Shown: positions 42,679-51,529, counted from the stretch's first letter. The stretch: DNA of 64,000 nt from Burkholderiales bacterium (GCA_003963075.1 RXJV01000121.1:1-64000), one strand, 5' to 3'. Program-made: numbers and translations. Notes: generated by a model not told the origin, from the letters alone.

Positions 42679-42848
42679 GACATGCAGTGTCCGACCCTGC
42701 GCCGTCATGCGCTTGACGCACGGCTTGCCCGAAGCTTGCGTCCTTTGGCGGCCCCCGTGGATGGGTGGGCGCCCGTCCGCGCGGCCGCATGGACGGGTCG
42801 ACAGCCCGCTGTCAGCGGCTGCAAGGGCTCCGCGCCATACTTCGACCC

Positions 42849-43517
42849 ATGCGCATTTTGCTTGTCGAAGACGACGAACAACTCGTCGAAACCACCGCCC
42901 GTGCGCTGCGCTCGCAGGGCTGGGTGGTGGACTGCACCGCCCGCGGTGAGCCGGTGCCGCGCTCGCTGCGCGAGGATGCCTACGACCTGCTGATCCTCGA
43001 CATCGGCTTGGCCGGCATCGACGGTTTCGAGACCCTGCGCCGCGTACGTGTTGAGGGTCTGGCCGTGCCCACGCTGATTCTGACCGCGCGGGACGCGGTC
43101 GAGGACCGGGTCCGTGGCCTCGAGGGCGGCGCCGACGACTACCTCGTCAAGCCCTTTGCGCTGACCGAGCTGGTGGCCCGCGCCCGTGCGCTGGTGCGCC
43201 GCAGCCAGGCGCGCACCAGCAACCAGCTGCAGCTGGCCCGGCTGCGCATCGACCAGGAAGCCCGCCGCGCCTACATCGACGAGGAGCCGCTGGCGCTGTC
43301 GGCCCGCGAATGGGATGTGCTGGGCTTTTTGATGGCGCGGGCCGGCAAGGTCGTGCCCAAGGAACATATCGCGCTGGCCAGCAATGCCTGGGACCAGGGC
43401 GTCAGCGACAACGCCATCGAGGTCTGCCTCTCCAGGCTGCGCGCCAAGATCGAGCCGGGCGGCGTGCAGCTGCGTACGGTGCGTGGCCTGGGCTATCTGC
43501 TCGAGGAAGTCGCCTGA
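42849..43517 (+). CDS. OmpR-family response regulator
   Basis: 222 residues from ATG 42849. The receiver domain has MRILLVEDDEQL, the phospho-acceptor Asp in LLILDIGLAGIDGFE, and Lys in YLVKPFAL. The winged helix domain (about 125-220) has LSAREWDVLGFLM and the DNA-contacting VSDNAIEVCLSRLRAKIE. It is of the QseB/TctD/PmrA-like class. The histidine kinase gene begins at the very next base after its stop, forming a two-gene operon. Divergent from the hydrolase gene; the 170-base gap contains a CCCGTCC/GGACGGG dyad but no recognised operator. Confidence 0.93.
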   Translation: MRILLVEDDEQLVETTARALRSQGWVVDCTARGEPVPRSLREDAYDLLILDIGLAGIDGFETLRRVRVEGLAVPTLILTARDAVEDRVRGLEGGADDYLVKPFALTELVARARALVRRSQARTSNQLQLARLRIDQEARRAYIDEEPLALSAREWDVLGFLMARAGKVVPKEHIALASNAWDQGVSDNAIEVCLSRLRAKIEPGGVQLRTVRGLGYLLEEVA

Positions 43518-44921
43518 GTGGGCAGGGGCGCGAGAGGCCCCTGGAGTCCCAGCCTGCAGCGGCGGCTGTTCGGCTGGCTGATGTTGCCCCTGCTGCTGGG
43601 CCTGCCGCTGATGGGCCTGGCGCTGTACAAGCAGGTGCAGTACAGCGCACAGATGTGGCTGGACGACGCGCTGGAGGACGTGGCGCTGACGCTGGCCGGC
43701 CAGATCGACACCCGGGGTGACGAGCCGCGCATCGAGATCAGCGCGACGATGGACCGCGCGCTTCGCTTTGACCGCCAGGACGATGTGTTCTATCTGGTGC
43801 TCGGGCCGGCGGGCGAGGTGCTGCAGGGCGACGCCGGCTTGGTGGAGCTGCAGCCGCGGCCGGCCACTCAGCCGGTGGGCGGCGCCTTCTACGGCGATGT
43901 CAAGCTGCGGGGCCGCGATCTGCGGCTGGTGCAGCTCGGCCAGGACTGCGGCTCGGGGGTCTGCCAGGTGCTGGTGGCCGAGACGCAGCACAAGCGCTCG
44001 GCCCTGCAGAGCCAGATCGGTGGCCTGGTGATGCTCAATGGTGGTGGCCTGGCGGTGTTGCTGGCGCTGGCGGGCTGGCTGGCGGTGCGCCAGGGGATCA
44101 CGCCGCTGACCGATCTCAGCGCCGAACTGGAACACCGCGATCTGCACCGGCTCACGCCGCTGTCCGCGAGCCTGCCGCGCGAGCTGGTGCCGCTGCAGGC
44201 GGCCTTCAACCGGCTGTTCGAGCGGCTCACCAGCGCCTCCGAGGCGCAACGCGAGTTCCTGGCCGATGCGGCCCACCAGCTGCGCACGCCGCTGACCTCG
44301 CTGCAGACCGAGATCGAACTGGCGATGCTGGAGCCGCATGACCCGCGCGTCGAGCCGCTGCTGGAGCGGCTGCGCCAGAGCGTGCAGCGCAGCGCCCGGC
44401 TGGCGCAGCAACTGCTGTCCCTGGCGCGAGCCGAGGACCGCAGCGTCGATGCCGATCAGCTCCTGGACCTGCGCGATATCGCGATGGAGAGTGGCCAGGA
44501 CTGGGCCCATCGCGCGCTGCCGGCCGGCGTGGACCTGGGCTTCGAGCTCGCCGAGGCGCCCGCGCTGGGCCAGGCCTTCCTGCTGCGGGAGCTGCTCGAA
44601 AACCTGATCCACAACGCGGTCAGCTATGCCGGGCCGGGCGCGCGCATCACGGTACGCAGCGGCAACAGCGTCGATGGCCCCTGGCTGGAGGTGGAGGACA
44701 ACGGGCCCGGCATCCCGCCGGCCGAGCGGGCCGCGGCGCTGCAGCGCTTTCGCCGTGGCAGCACCGCGGTCGGCACCGGCAGCGGCCTCGGGCTGGCCAT
44801 CGCGGCCGACATCGCCAAGCGCCACGGCGGCACGCTGGAACTGCTGGACGCCCATGCCGGCAGCGGGCTGCGCGCGCGTGTCAGCCTGCCGCCGCTGGAC
44901 CCGCTGCCGGCGCCGGACTGA
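43518..44921 (+). CDS. TctE/QseC-type sensor histidine kinase
   Basis: 467 residues with a GTG start directly after the regulator stop. TM1 (about 16-38), a periplasmic sensor domain of about 130 residues (DVALTLAGQI ... QDCGSGVCQVLVAE with a conserved-looking Cys pair), TM2 (about 172-194), a short HAMP-like region, and a kinase core: FLADAAHQLRTPLTSLQTEIELAM (phospho-acceptor His about 252), N box ELLENLIHNAVSYAG, VEDNGPGI and GSGLGLAIAADIAKRHGG. The sensor Cys pair could respond to redox state; this is speculation. Confidence 0.9.
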   Translation: MGRGARGPWSPSLQRRLFGWLMLPLLLGLPLMGLALYKQVQYSAQMWLDDALEDVALTLAGQIDTRGDEPRIEISATMDRALRFDRQDDVFYLVLGPAGEVLQGDAGLVELQPRPATQPVGGAFYGDVKLRGRDLRLVQLGQDCGSGVCQVLVAETQHKRSALQSQIGGLVMLNGGGLAVLLALAGWLAVRQGITPLTDLSAELEHRDLHRLTPLSASLPRELVPLQAAFNRLFERLTSASEAQREFLADAAHQLRTPLTSLQTEIELAMLEPHDPRVEPLLERLRQSVQRSARLAQQLLSLARAEDRSVDADQLLDLRDIAMESGQDWAHRALPAGVDLGFELAEAPALGQAFLLRELLENLIHNAVSYAGPGARITVRSGNSVDGPWLEVEDNGPGIPPAERAAALQRFRRGSTAVGTGSGLGLAIAADIAKRHGGTLELLDAHAGSGLRARVSLPPLDPLPAPD

Positions 44922-44939
44922 AGCGGCACTGCGGCGCGG

Positions 44940-45716
44940 TCAGCCCAGCGACTCGTACAGCGCCACCATCTCCTGCGTCAGCTTGTGGCGCGCGTCCAGA
45001 TGGATCATCGGACGGCTCAGCTCGTGGGATTCCTTGACCTTGACGCTGGCCGACAGATAGGGCTCCAGCACCGGCAGGCCTTCGTCGAGCAGTTCCTGCA
45101 CGACGCGCTGCGGCAGCGCAGCGCGGGCCTGGAACTGATTGACGATGATGCCCTCGACACTCAGTTCGGGCGCATGGTCGGCGCGGATCTCCTCCACCGA
45201 CTCGAGCAGCCCGTAGAGCGCGCGGCGCGAGAAGTCGTCGCAGTCGAAGGGAATCAGGCAGCCCTGGGCCGCGATCAGCGCCGAGCGGGTGTAGAAATTC
45301 AACGCCGGCGGCGTGTCGATCCAGATCTCGTCGTAGCGGCCGTCCTGCTGCTGCAGCGCCTCGAGCGCCTTCTGCAGCTTGTAGATCTTGTAGCGGCTCT
45401 CCAGCTTGCCATGCAGCTCGTCGAGTTCGGCCGAGGCCGGCATCACGTCGAGGTTGTCCCAGGGGCTGGCGACGACGAAGTCTGCGGTGTCGACCTCTTT
45501 GACGCTGAACTTCAGCGTTTGCGCGAAAAAGGCGGCCGAGCCGGCATGCGCCTCGTCGGCAGCGTCACCGAGCAGGTAGCGGGTCGTGTTGCCCTGGCAG
45601 TCGAGGTCGATCACCAGCACCCGCCGTCCGCTGGCCGCAGCGATGGCCGCCAGGTTGCTTGTGATCGTGGACTTGCCCACGCCGCCCTTCTGGTTGAACA
45701 CCACGCGCCGCATCAC
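44940..45716 (-). CDS. ParA family ATPase without an adjacent parB
   Basis: 258 residues with the deviant Walker A RRVVFNQKGGVGKSTITSNLA, VIDLDCQGNTTRYLLG and EIWIDTPPALNF. Residues for the ATP sandwich dimer are present. It is similar to the orphan ParA proteins that position cellular structures or plasmids. No parB-like gene or parS-like repeats are seen nearby; it is not the chromosome-partition soj. ATG 45713 is an alternative start. The stop faces the kinase gene 18 bases away. Confidence 0.9.
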   Translation of the reverse strand: MMRRVVFNQKGGVGKSTITSNLAAIAAASGRRVLVIDLDCQGNTTRYLLGDAADEAHAGSAAFFAQTLKFSVKEVDTADFVVASPWDNLDVMPASAELDELHGKLESRYKIYKLQKALEALQQQDGRYDEIWIDTPPALNFYTRSALIAAQGCLIPFDCDDFSRRALYGLLESVEEIRADHAPELSVEGIIVNQFQARAALPQRVVQELLDEGLPVLEPYLSASVKVKESHELSRPMIHLDARHKLTQEMVALYESLG

Positions 45717-45763
45717 TCACCTCCGCTGAATGCGGACATTGTGCATTGCACAAACCGTCGCGC

Positions 45764-46342
45764 TCAAATCCGGCGCACCGGCCCGATCGCGATCGGCTGC
45801 TTCAGCCACTGCTCGGGGCCGGCCTGGGCATGCAGGGCGCGCACCACGCCCATGCCCTGCACCACCTGGCCGAAGGCCGCAAAGCCCTGGCCGTCGGGGT
45901 TGCGGCGGCCGCCAAAGTCCAGCTCGGGCTGGTCGCCCACGCAGATGAAGAACTCGCTCGCGGCCGTGCCCGGCGCGCCGCGCGCCATCGACACCGTGCC
46001 GTCGCGGTGGCGCAGGCCGGTCTGCTGCGTCGTCTCGTGCGCAATGGCCGGGCGCAGCGGCGGTGCTTCGTCGGCCAGGTTCAGGCCCCACTGCACGACC
46101 TCGATCTTGTGCGGGCTCTGCGGCTGGTTGGCCAGCGACACCAGCCGTTAGACCCAGGCCCGGTCGAGCTGGTGGGCGTCCACATAAGCCAGGTAGTTGG
46201 CCACGGTCAGCGGCGCGACGGCGGGGTTTACTTCGACGACGAAGTCGCCGAGCGGCGTCTTGACCCGGGTGCGGACGGTCGGCGGTGCGGCCTCTGCCAG
46301 CAGCGGCAGGGCGGCCAGCGTGATCACGTGGCGACGTTGCAT
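45764..46342 (-). pseudogene. Peptidyl-prolyl cis-trans isomerase (cyclophilin) gene with in-frame stop
   Basis: An N-terminal part (46148-46342: signal peptide, then KTPLGDFVVEVNPAVAPLTVANYLAYVDA) and a C-terminal part (45764-46147: QPQSPHKIEVVQWGLN, SEFFICVGDQPELDFGG, GQGFAAFGQVVQGMGVV) lie in the same frame, divided only by TAA at 46148-46150. In intact cyclophilins the position would be tyrosine or similar in an FYR-V-R motif, so one base change (TAC or TAT to TAA) explains it. Unless suppressed, the product ends before the catalytic domain. The gene starts inside the end of the ABM gene by 19 bases. Confidence 0.8.
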
Positions 46343-46671
46343 GAAGGCTCCCGGGGTGAGGCGAGCGGATGCGGGATGCCCCCGTCGCCATAGGTGTTGA
46401 TGACCTGGGCAATGACGACCTGGTAGCCCCCCAGCCAGCGGCCTTGCGCCTGCTTGGCCTCGCGGTGGGCGGGGTGGTTCATCAACTGTTGCAAGGCGTC
46501 CAGCGAGTCCCAGTAGTAGACGTTGGAGATCAGCCCCGTCGCCGGGTTCTCCCAGGTCTCCTCGCCGCGGTAACCGAGCACGGCGCGGGCCATGTCGGCG
46601 ATGCGAGCGTCCAGCGCATGGAATCCGTCGTCGTAGTTGCCGGCTGCGAAGGTGAAGGTGGAAGTAAACAT
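46324..46671 (-). CDS. Antibiotic biosynthesis monooxygenase (ABM)-like domain protein
   Basis: 115 residues from ATG 46671, overlapping the ATPase stop (TGATG). Ferredoxin-like ABM-type fold pattern: MFTSTFTFAAGNYDDGFHALD, ARAVLGYRGEETWENPATGLISNVYYWDSLDALQQLMNHPAHREAKQ, ending in a short tail. The motif YYWDSL...HPAHREAK is typical of small heme-degrading or quinol-type monooxygenases; others just sequester ligands. Its coupling to an ATPase gene is unusual. Confidence 0.75.
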   Translation of the reverse strand: MFTSTFTFAAGNYDDGFHALDARIADMARAVLGYRGEETWENPATGLISNVYYWDSLDALQQLMNHPAHREAKQAQGRWLGGYQVVIAQVINTYGDGGIPHPLASPREPSCNVAT

Positions 46672-47864
46672 CAGCTCGTTCGCCAGTCCTGGCCCGGCAT
46701 GATGCGCTTCATGAACCGGTCGAACATCGGGACGGTGAAGGCGGTGTCGCCGTGGTTGGGGCTCCAGATCATGCCTTTGGCAATCAGCGAGCTGCGCGTC
46801 GGTGCCAGCGAGGTGACCCTGGCCTGATAGCAGGCGGCGATATCGCCTGACCGGTGGGGCCCGCACCCGAGTTCTGCCATCGCGCGAAGGTATCTCTTTT
46901 CCTTCGGCGTCAACCGGTCGAAACGCACGCGGAAAAAACTCTCGTCGAGTGCCGCGACAACGATGTCCGTTGCCTGGCTCACGTCTTTCAAGGTGAGGGG
47001 GGATGCCTCGGCGGTCTCCCAGGTGTAGTAGCCCCATTGCTGAAGGAAGTAGGCGTACCCCTCGGTGAGGCGAATCAACTCCGCCATGGCATCGTCGTCG
47101 ATGGTGGTGCCTTCCTTCGCCAGCGGCTTGACGATGGCCTGCCTGGCCGCAGCATCGGGCAGGGGGCCAATCTCGGGGAAATTGAACAGTCGCTCTGCGT
47201 AGGACTTCGCATTGCCCATGCGTCCACGCAACTGCGGCAAACCGGCGCCTACCAGCACGATGGGGAGCTGGCGTTGCTCGGTCCGGTGAATGGCGGTGAT
47301 CAGTGCTGCCATTTGATCTTCTTCGACATACTGAAGCTCATCGATGAAGATTGCGAGCGCAGTGTCTGCAGCCTTGGCCGCGAGGCCCACCTGCTCGAAA
47401 AGAGCTTGCAGGTCGTGTTCCAGGTCGCCGTTGTCGGCCAGGCCGGGTTCGCCGTCGTAGTCGAACCCGACTTCGATGTCGTTGTAGGTGACCTTCAGCT
47501 TGCTCGCAAAGCCTGCCAGTGCGCGCAGCCCACGAATGGCGACGTCTTTGGCGGCTTGGAGATGGCTAAGTCTCAGCAGGGCCTGTCGCAACTGGGGAGC
47601 CAGAAGTGCCGGCAGCGACCTGCCTTCGGGGGCCTCAATGCGGACGGTGTGAATGCCCGCTGCTTCTGCGTCGGTACGTACGCGGTCCAGCAGCACAGTT
47701 TTACCTACGCCACGGAGCCCGACCAACATGGCACTCTTCGCGGGTCTGCCAATGCGAGCTCGCTCGATGGCAACACGCAGCGCTTCGCGCAGTTCGTCCC
47801 GGCCAGCAAGCTCTGGGGGGGGCGTCCCCGCGCCGGGGGCAAAAGGATTGCGTATCGAGTCCAT
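46671..47864 (-). CDS. ATP-binding protein (AAA/STAND-like ATPase)
   Basis: 397 residues. Begins NPFAPGAGTPPPELAGRDE, then Walker A MLVGLRGVGKTVLL, a Walker B LAIFIDELQYVEE, sensor-1-like VLVGAGLPQLRG and a C-terminal winged-helix-like part (LTPKEKRYLRAMAELG, YQARVTSLAPTRSSLIAKGMIW). This resembles the Orc1/Cdc6-like or archaeal-type ATPases scattered in mobile regions, often linked to defence or DNA contacts. Base composition is visibly lower in GC than in flanking genes and the promoter is AT-rich, suggesting horizontal transfer. Confidence 0.85.
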   Translation of the reverse strand: MDSIRNPFAPGAGTPPPELAGRDELREALRVAIERARIGRPAKSAMLVGLRGVGKTVLLDRVRTDAEAAGIHTVRIEAPEGRSLPALLAPQLRQALLRLSHLQAAKDVAIRGLRALAGFASKLKVTYNDIEVGFDYDGEPGLADNGDLEHDLQALFEQVGLAAKAADTALAIFIDELQYVEEDQMAALITAIHRTEQRQLPIVLVGAGLPQLRGRMGNAKSYAERLFNFPEIGPLPDAAARQAIVKPLAKEGTTIDDDAMAELIRLTEGYAYFLQQWGYYTWETAEASPLTLKDVSQATDIVVAALDESFFRVRFDRLTPKEKRYLRAMAELGCGPHRSGDIAACYQARVTSLAPTRSSLIAKGMIWSPNHGDTAFTVPMFDRFMKRIMPGQDWRTS

Positions 47865-47883
47865 GCAGTACGGCCTTTATTGC

Positions 47884-47926
47884 AATATTTGGAAGTTTAT
47901 CTGTCTGGGATAAATTTTCAAATATT
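47884..47926 (-). promoter_or_regulatory. Promoter within a long inverted repeat upstream of the ATPase gene
   Basis: AATATTTGGAAGTTTATC (47884-47901) and GATAAATTTTCAAATATT (47909-47926) pair at 16 of 18 positions around a seven-base loop. On the minus strand TTGAAA (47921-47916) and TAAACT (47899-47894), 16 bases apart, form a sigma70-like promoter whose two hexamers lie one in each arm. The end of the radical SAM gene overlaps the outer arm. This is AT-rich against a GC-rich background and suits a repressor operator; it could also end the radical SAM transcript. Confidence 0.6.
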
Positions 47927-49825
47927 CGAATAAAGTGCCCGCTCGACAAACCACCTCGGCACCGTCGTCTTCGGCACCCGCACCGGGAACCAGCCGCGGA
48001 TGTCATGGTCCAGGCCGATGCCGTGCATGAAGTTGTAGAGGCCCTTCTTCAGCCCCTGGCCCAGGCCGTCGTGGTCGGTGGGTGTGGGGTCGATGAAGGC
48101 GATGTCGTTCCTGGCGAAACGGCCTGGCGGCAGCGGCTGCAGCGTGACGCCGTATTCGGCCGGGTTCATGCCCACGGGCGAGTGCACCGTGCAGGCAAAG
48201 CGGTGGAAGAAGCCGCTGTGGATGCAGCCGTTCTCGAACAGCTGGCGCACGTACTCCAGGGCGTCCACGGTGTCCTGCGTGGTCTGCGTCGGGAAGCCAT
48301 ACATCAGGTAGGCATGCACCAGCACGCCGGCATCCGCGAACGCCTTGGTCACGCGGGCCACCTGCTCCACGCTGACGCCCTTCTTCATCAGCTTCAACAG
48401 CCGGTCTGATGCCACCTCCAGCCCGCCGGAGATCGCGATGCAGCCGCTGTCGGCCAGCAACTGGCAGAGCTCAGGCGTGAAGGTCTTCTCGAAGCGGATA
48501 TTGCCCCACCAGCTGATGGCCACGCGGCGGCGCAGCAGCTCTTCGGCCAGGGCCTTGAGCGCCTTGGGCGGCGCGGCCTCGTCGACGAAGTGGAAGCCCG
48601 TCTGCCCGGTCTCGGCGACGATGGCCTCGATGCGGTCCACCAGCACGCTGGCGCTCGCGGCCTCGTAGCGCGAGATGTAGTCCAGGCTCACATCGCAGAA
48701 GCTGCACTTCTTCCAGTAGCAGCCGTGGGCCACGGTCAGCTTGTTCCAGCGCCCGTCGCTCCACAGCCGGTTCATCGGGTTGAGCATGTCCAGCAGCGAC
48801 AGATAACGGTCCAGCGGCAGGCCGTCCCAGGTGGGCGTGCCGACCTCGTCGAACGGGATGTCGGGCTCGACGAAGTTGGTGTACCGGACCTCCGCACCGT
48901 CGCGCCAGAAGGTGCGCACCAGCCGCGTCTTGCTGCGCTTGCCGGCGACGTGCTCTAGCAGCGCCAGTAGCGGGTGCTCGCCGGCGTCCAGCGTCACGTA
49001 GTCGACGAAGTCAAAGAGCCGCGGCTCGGCCAACTCGCGCAGCTCGGTGTTGACATAGCCGCCGCCCAGCACACAGGCCACCTCGGGCCGCGCGGCCTTG
49101 ATCGCCTGCGCGATGCGCAGCGCCGCGTAGACCGAGCCCGGGAAGGGCACGGACAGCAGCACCACGTCGGGCTGGTGCTGCGCCAGGGCGTCCAGCGTCA
49201 GGCGCTGCAGCGTCGCGTCGATCAGGTGCGGCGGCTCGGCCAGGGCCTCGGCAAGCGGGTCGAAGTGGGCCTGGGCGGCAGCGAGCTTCTCGGCATAGCG
49301 GACGAACTCGAAGCGCGGGTCCACCGCGTCGCGCAGCACATCGGCCAGGTCATTCAGGAACAGCGTGGCCAGGTGACGGGCGCGGTCCTGCAGGCCGAGG
49401 GCGCCGAAGGCCCAGGCGAGCGGGTCCTCGCCCTCGTCGCCGACGTAATGGTCCAGCGATGCGAAGCGCGCACCCTCGGGCAGGAAGCTGCGGGTGTTAA
49501 TGCGGTGGGCCACCGTCGGATCCCGGCCCTGCAGGAAGGCGATGACCCGCGGCGTGGCGGCGGCGATGGCGTCGAATTCGGCGGCGAACCAGGCCGTCTG
49601 GGGTGTGCGTTGCGCATCCGGCAGCGCCTGGACCGCCTCGCGGATCTGCCCGAGGCCGGCGGGCGAGAACAGCGCCAGCACCAGGGCCAGCGCCAGGTCC
49701 ACCTGATGCGCGTCCACGCCACGCGAGCGCAAAAAGCCGGTCAGATAGGCGGTGGACGGGTAGGGCGTGTTCAGCTGCGTCATCGGCGGGATGACGGAGA
49801 GCACGCGTGGGGACGGGGAGGCCAT
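47918..49825 (-). CDS. B12-binding domain radical SAM protein
   Basis: 635 residues from ATG 49825; the open frame further upstream overlaps the GMC oxidoreductase and is rejected. An N-terminal Rossmann-type cobalamin-binding region (about 1-300, with VVLLSVPFPGSVYAALRIAQAI and CVLGGGYVNTE) precedes a radical SAM domain with VAHGCYWKKCSFCDVSLDY, where the cluster cysteines are spaced C-x4-C-x2-C, and FVDEAAPP, GGLEVASDRLL, AYLMYGFPTQT. The product is unknown; family members methylate or rearrange metabolites or peptides. The C-terminus ends within the inverted repeat of the ATPase promoter. Confidence 0.85.
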   Translation of the reverse strand: MASPSPRVLSVIPPMTQLNTPYPSTAYLTGFLRSRGVDAHQVDLALALVLALFSPAGLGQIREAVQALPDAQRTPQTAWFAAEFDAIAAATPRVIAFLQGRDPTVAHRINTRSFLPEGARFASLDHYVGDEGEDPLAWAFGALGLQDRARHLATLFLNDLADVLRDAVDPRFEFVRYAEKLAAAQAHFDPLAEALAEPPHLIDATLQRLTLDALAQHQPDVVLLSVPFPGSVYAALRIAQAIKAARPEVACVLGGGYVNTELRELAEPRLFDFVDYVTLDAGEHPLLALLEHVAGKRSKTRLVRTFWRDGAEVRYTNFVEPDIPFDEVGTPTWDGLPLDRYLSLLDMLNPMNRLWSDGRWNKLTVAHGCYWKKCSFCDVSLDYISRYEAASASVLVDRIEAIVAETGQTGFHFVDEAAPPKALKALAEELLRRRVAISWWGNIRFEKTFTPELCQLLADSGCIAISGGLEVASDRLLKLMKKGVSVEQVARVTKAFADAGVLVHAYLMYGFPTQTTQDTVDALEYVRQLFENGCIHSGFFHRFACTVHSPVGMNPAEYGVTLQPLPPGRFARNDIAFIDPTPTDHDGLGQGLKKGLYNFMHGIGLDHDIRGWFPVRVPKTTVPRWFVERALYSNI

Positions 49826-49854
49826 AACCGCGATTGTCGCGGCGGTACTCGGCC

Positions 49855-51516
49855 TCAGGTCATCAACCACCCCGCCAACTTCTCCGCAATCATCAAGGTC
49901 GGCGAATTCGTGTTGCCGCTGGTGATCGTCGGCATCACGCTCGCATCGGCCACGCGCAGGCCCGTCACGCCGCGCACGCGCAGCCGCGAGTCGACGACGG
50001 CCATCGGGTCGTGCGGGCGGCCCATCTTGCAGGTGCCCACCGGGTGGAAGATGGTCGTCGCGATGTCGCTGGCCAGGCGGGCGAGGTCCGCGTCGGTCTG
50101 GTACTGCGGGCCCGGCTTGTATTCCTCGGGCTTGAAGGCGGCCAGCGCCGGCTGCGACACGATGCGCCGCGTCAGCCGCAGGCTTTCGGCAGCAATCTTG
50201 CGGTCCTCGTCGGTGCTCAGGTAGTTGGGCCGGATCGCCGGTGCGACGGCCGCGTCGGGCGAGGTGATGCGCACCGTGCCGCGGCTGGTCGGGTTCAGGT
50301 TGCAGACGCTGGCGGTGAAGGCATTGAAGCGGTGCAGCGGCTCGCCGAAGGCGTCCAGCGACAGCGGCTGGACGTGGTATTCCAGGTCGGGCCAGACCTT
50401 GTCCGGGCTGCTGCGCGTGAAGGCGCCGAGCTGGCTGGGCGCCATGCTCATCGGGCCGCTGCGGCGCAGGGCGTACTCCAGGCTGATCATGGCCTTGCCC
50501 CACAGCGATGCGGCTCGGGTGTTCAGCGTCTTGGCGCCCTGCACCTGGTAGATGGCGCGGATCTGCAGATGGTCTTGCAGATTGGCGCCGACGCCGGGCA
50601 GGTCGCCCTCGACCCGGATGCCCAGGCTCTGCAGCAAAGGCGCCGGGCCGAGGCCGCTGAGCTGCAGGAGCTGCGGCGAGCCGATGGCGCCGGCGGCGAG
50701 GATGACCTCGCCGCCGGCATTCAGCCAGGGTTGTTCGACGCCATGCGGCGTCAGCACCTCGACGCCGCTGCAGCGCAGGCCGCGGTCGTCGTGCAGCAGG
50801 CGCAGCTTGCGCACCTGGGCGCCGGTCCAGAGCTCGAAGTTGGGGCGGGCCAGGGCCGTCGGCCGCAGAAAAGCCTTGGCCGTGTTCCAGCGCCAGCCCT
50901 TTTTCTGGTTGACCTCGAAATAACCGACGCCCTCGTTGGTGCCGGCATTGAAGTCGCTGGTGGCCGGGATGCCGGCCTGCTGTGCCGCGGCGGCAAAGGC
51001 GTCGAGGATGGGCCAGCGCAGCCGTTGCTGCTCCACCCGCCACTCGCCCTTGCGGCCGCTGGGCGGGTTGTGCATCTCGGCGAAGCCCGCGGGCGCTGTT
51101 TTCGGCTGGTCCAGCCGCCAATGGTCCTCGTGCTTGCGGAATGCGCGCAGCACCCGCTCCCAGCGCCAGGTGTCGTCTCCGGTTAGCGCGGCCCAGTGGT
51201 CGTAGTCGCGGCTTTGGCCACGCATATAGATCATGCCGTTGATGCTGGAGCAGCCGCCCAGCACCTTGCCGCGCGGGTAGCGCAGGTGGCGCCCGTTCAG
51301 CCCGGGCTCGGCCTCGGTCTGGAAGCACCAGTCGGTACGCGGGTTGCCGATGCAGTAGAGGTAGCCGACCGGGATGTGGATCCAGTGGTAGTCATCCTTG
51401 CCGCCGGCCTCGATCAGCAGTACGCGCTTGTTGCGGTCGGCGCTGAGCCGGTTCGCCAGCAGGCAGCCGGCGGTGCCGGCACCCACGATGATGTAGTCGA
51501 AACCTTCTTTGGCCAT
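49855..51516 (-). CDS. GMC family FAD-dependent oxidoreductase
   Basis: 553 residues of the glucose-methanol-choline family: FAD-binding DYIIVGAGTAGCLLANRLS, HLRYPRGKVLGGCSSINGMIYMRG, and the second GMC signature GAIGSPQLLQLSGLGP. The C-terminal catalytic His/Asn pair is in HPVGTCKMG and ITSGNTNSPTLMIAEK. It oxidises an alcohol such as a choline-like, long-chain or polyol substrate; the specific one cannot be told. It precedes the radical SAM gene by 29 bases on the same strand, so the two may be co-transcribed. Confidence 0.9.
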   Translation of the reverse strand: MAKEGFDYIIVGAGTAGCLLANRLSADRNKRVLLIEAGGKDDYHWIHIPVGYLYCIGNPRTDWCFQTEAEPGLNGRHLRYPRGKVLGGCSSINGMIYMRGQSRDYDHWAALTGDDTWRWERVLRAFRKHEDHWRLDQPKTAPAGFAEMHNPPSGRKGEWRVEQQRLRWPILDAFAAAAQQAGIPATSDFNAGTNEGVGYFEVNQKKGWRWNTAKAFLRPTALARPNFELWTGAQVRKLRLLHDDRGLRCSGVEVLTPHGVEQPWLNAGGEVILAAGAIGSPQLLQLSGLGPAPLLQSLGIRVEGDLPGVGANLQDHLQIRAIYQVQGAKTLNTRAASLWGKAMISLEYALRRSGPMSMAPSQLGAFTRSSPDKVWPDLEYHVQPLSLDAFGEPLHRFNAFTASVCNLNPTSRGTVRITSPDAAVAPAIRPNYLSTDEDRKIAAESLRLTRRIVSQPALAAFKPEEYKPGPQYQTDADLARLASDIATTIFHPVGTCKMGRPHDPMAVVDSRLRVRGVTGLRVADASVMPTITSGNTNSPTLMIAEKLAGWLMT

Positions 51517-51529
51517 GCCCGAGCGTAAT

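Noticed and set aside
42774-42799. CCCGTCC/GGACGGG dyad before the OmpR-type regulator gene
   Set aside because: Seven-base GC-rich arms with a 12-base spacer are easily found by chance in DNA of this composition; not called an operator.
49826-51328. N-terminal extension of the radical SAM frame
   Set aside because: It overlaps the GMC oxidoreductase in another frame of the same strand, and family resemblance starts only at ATG 49825.
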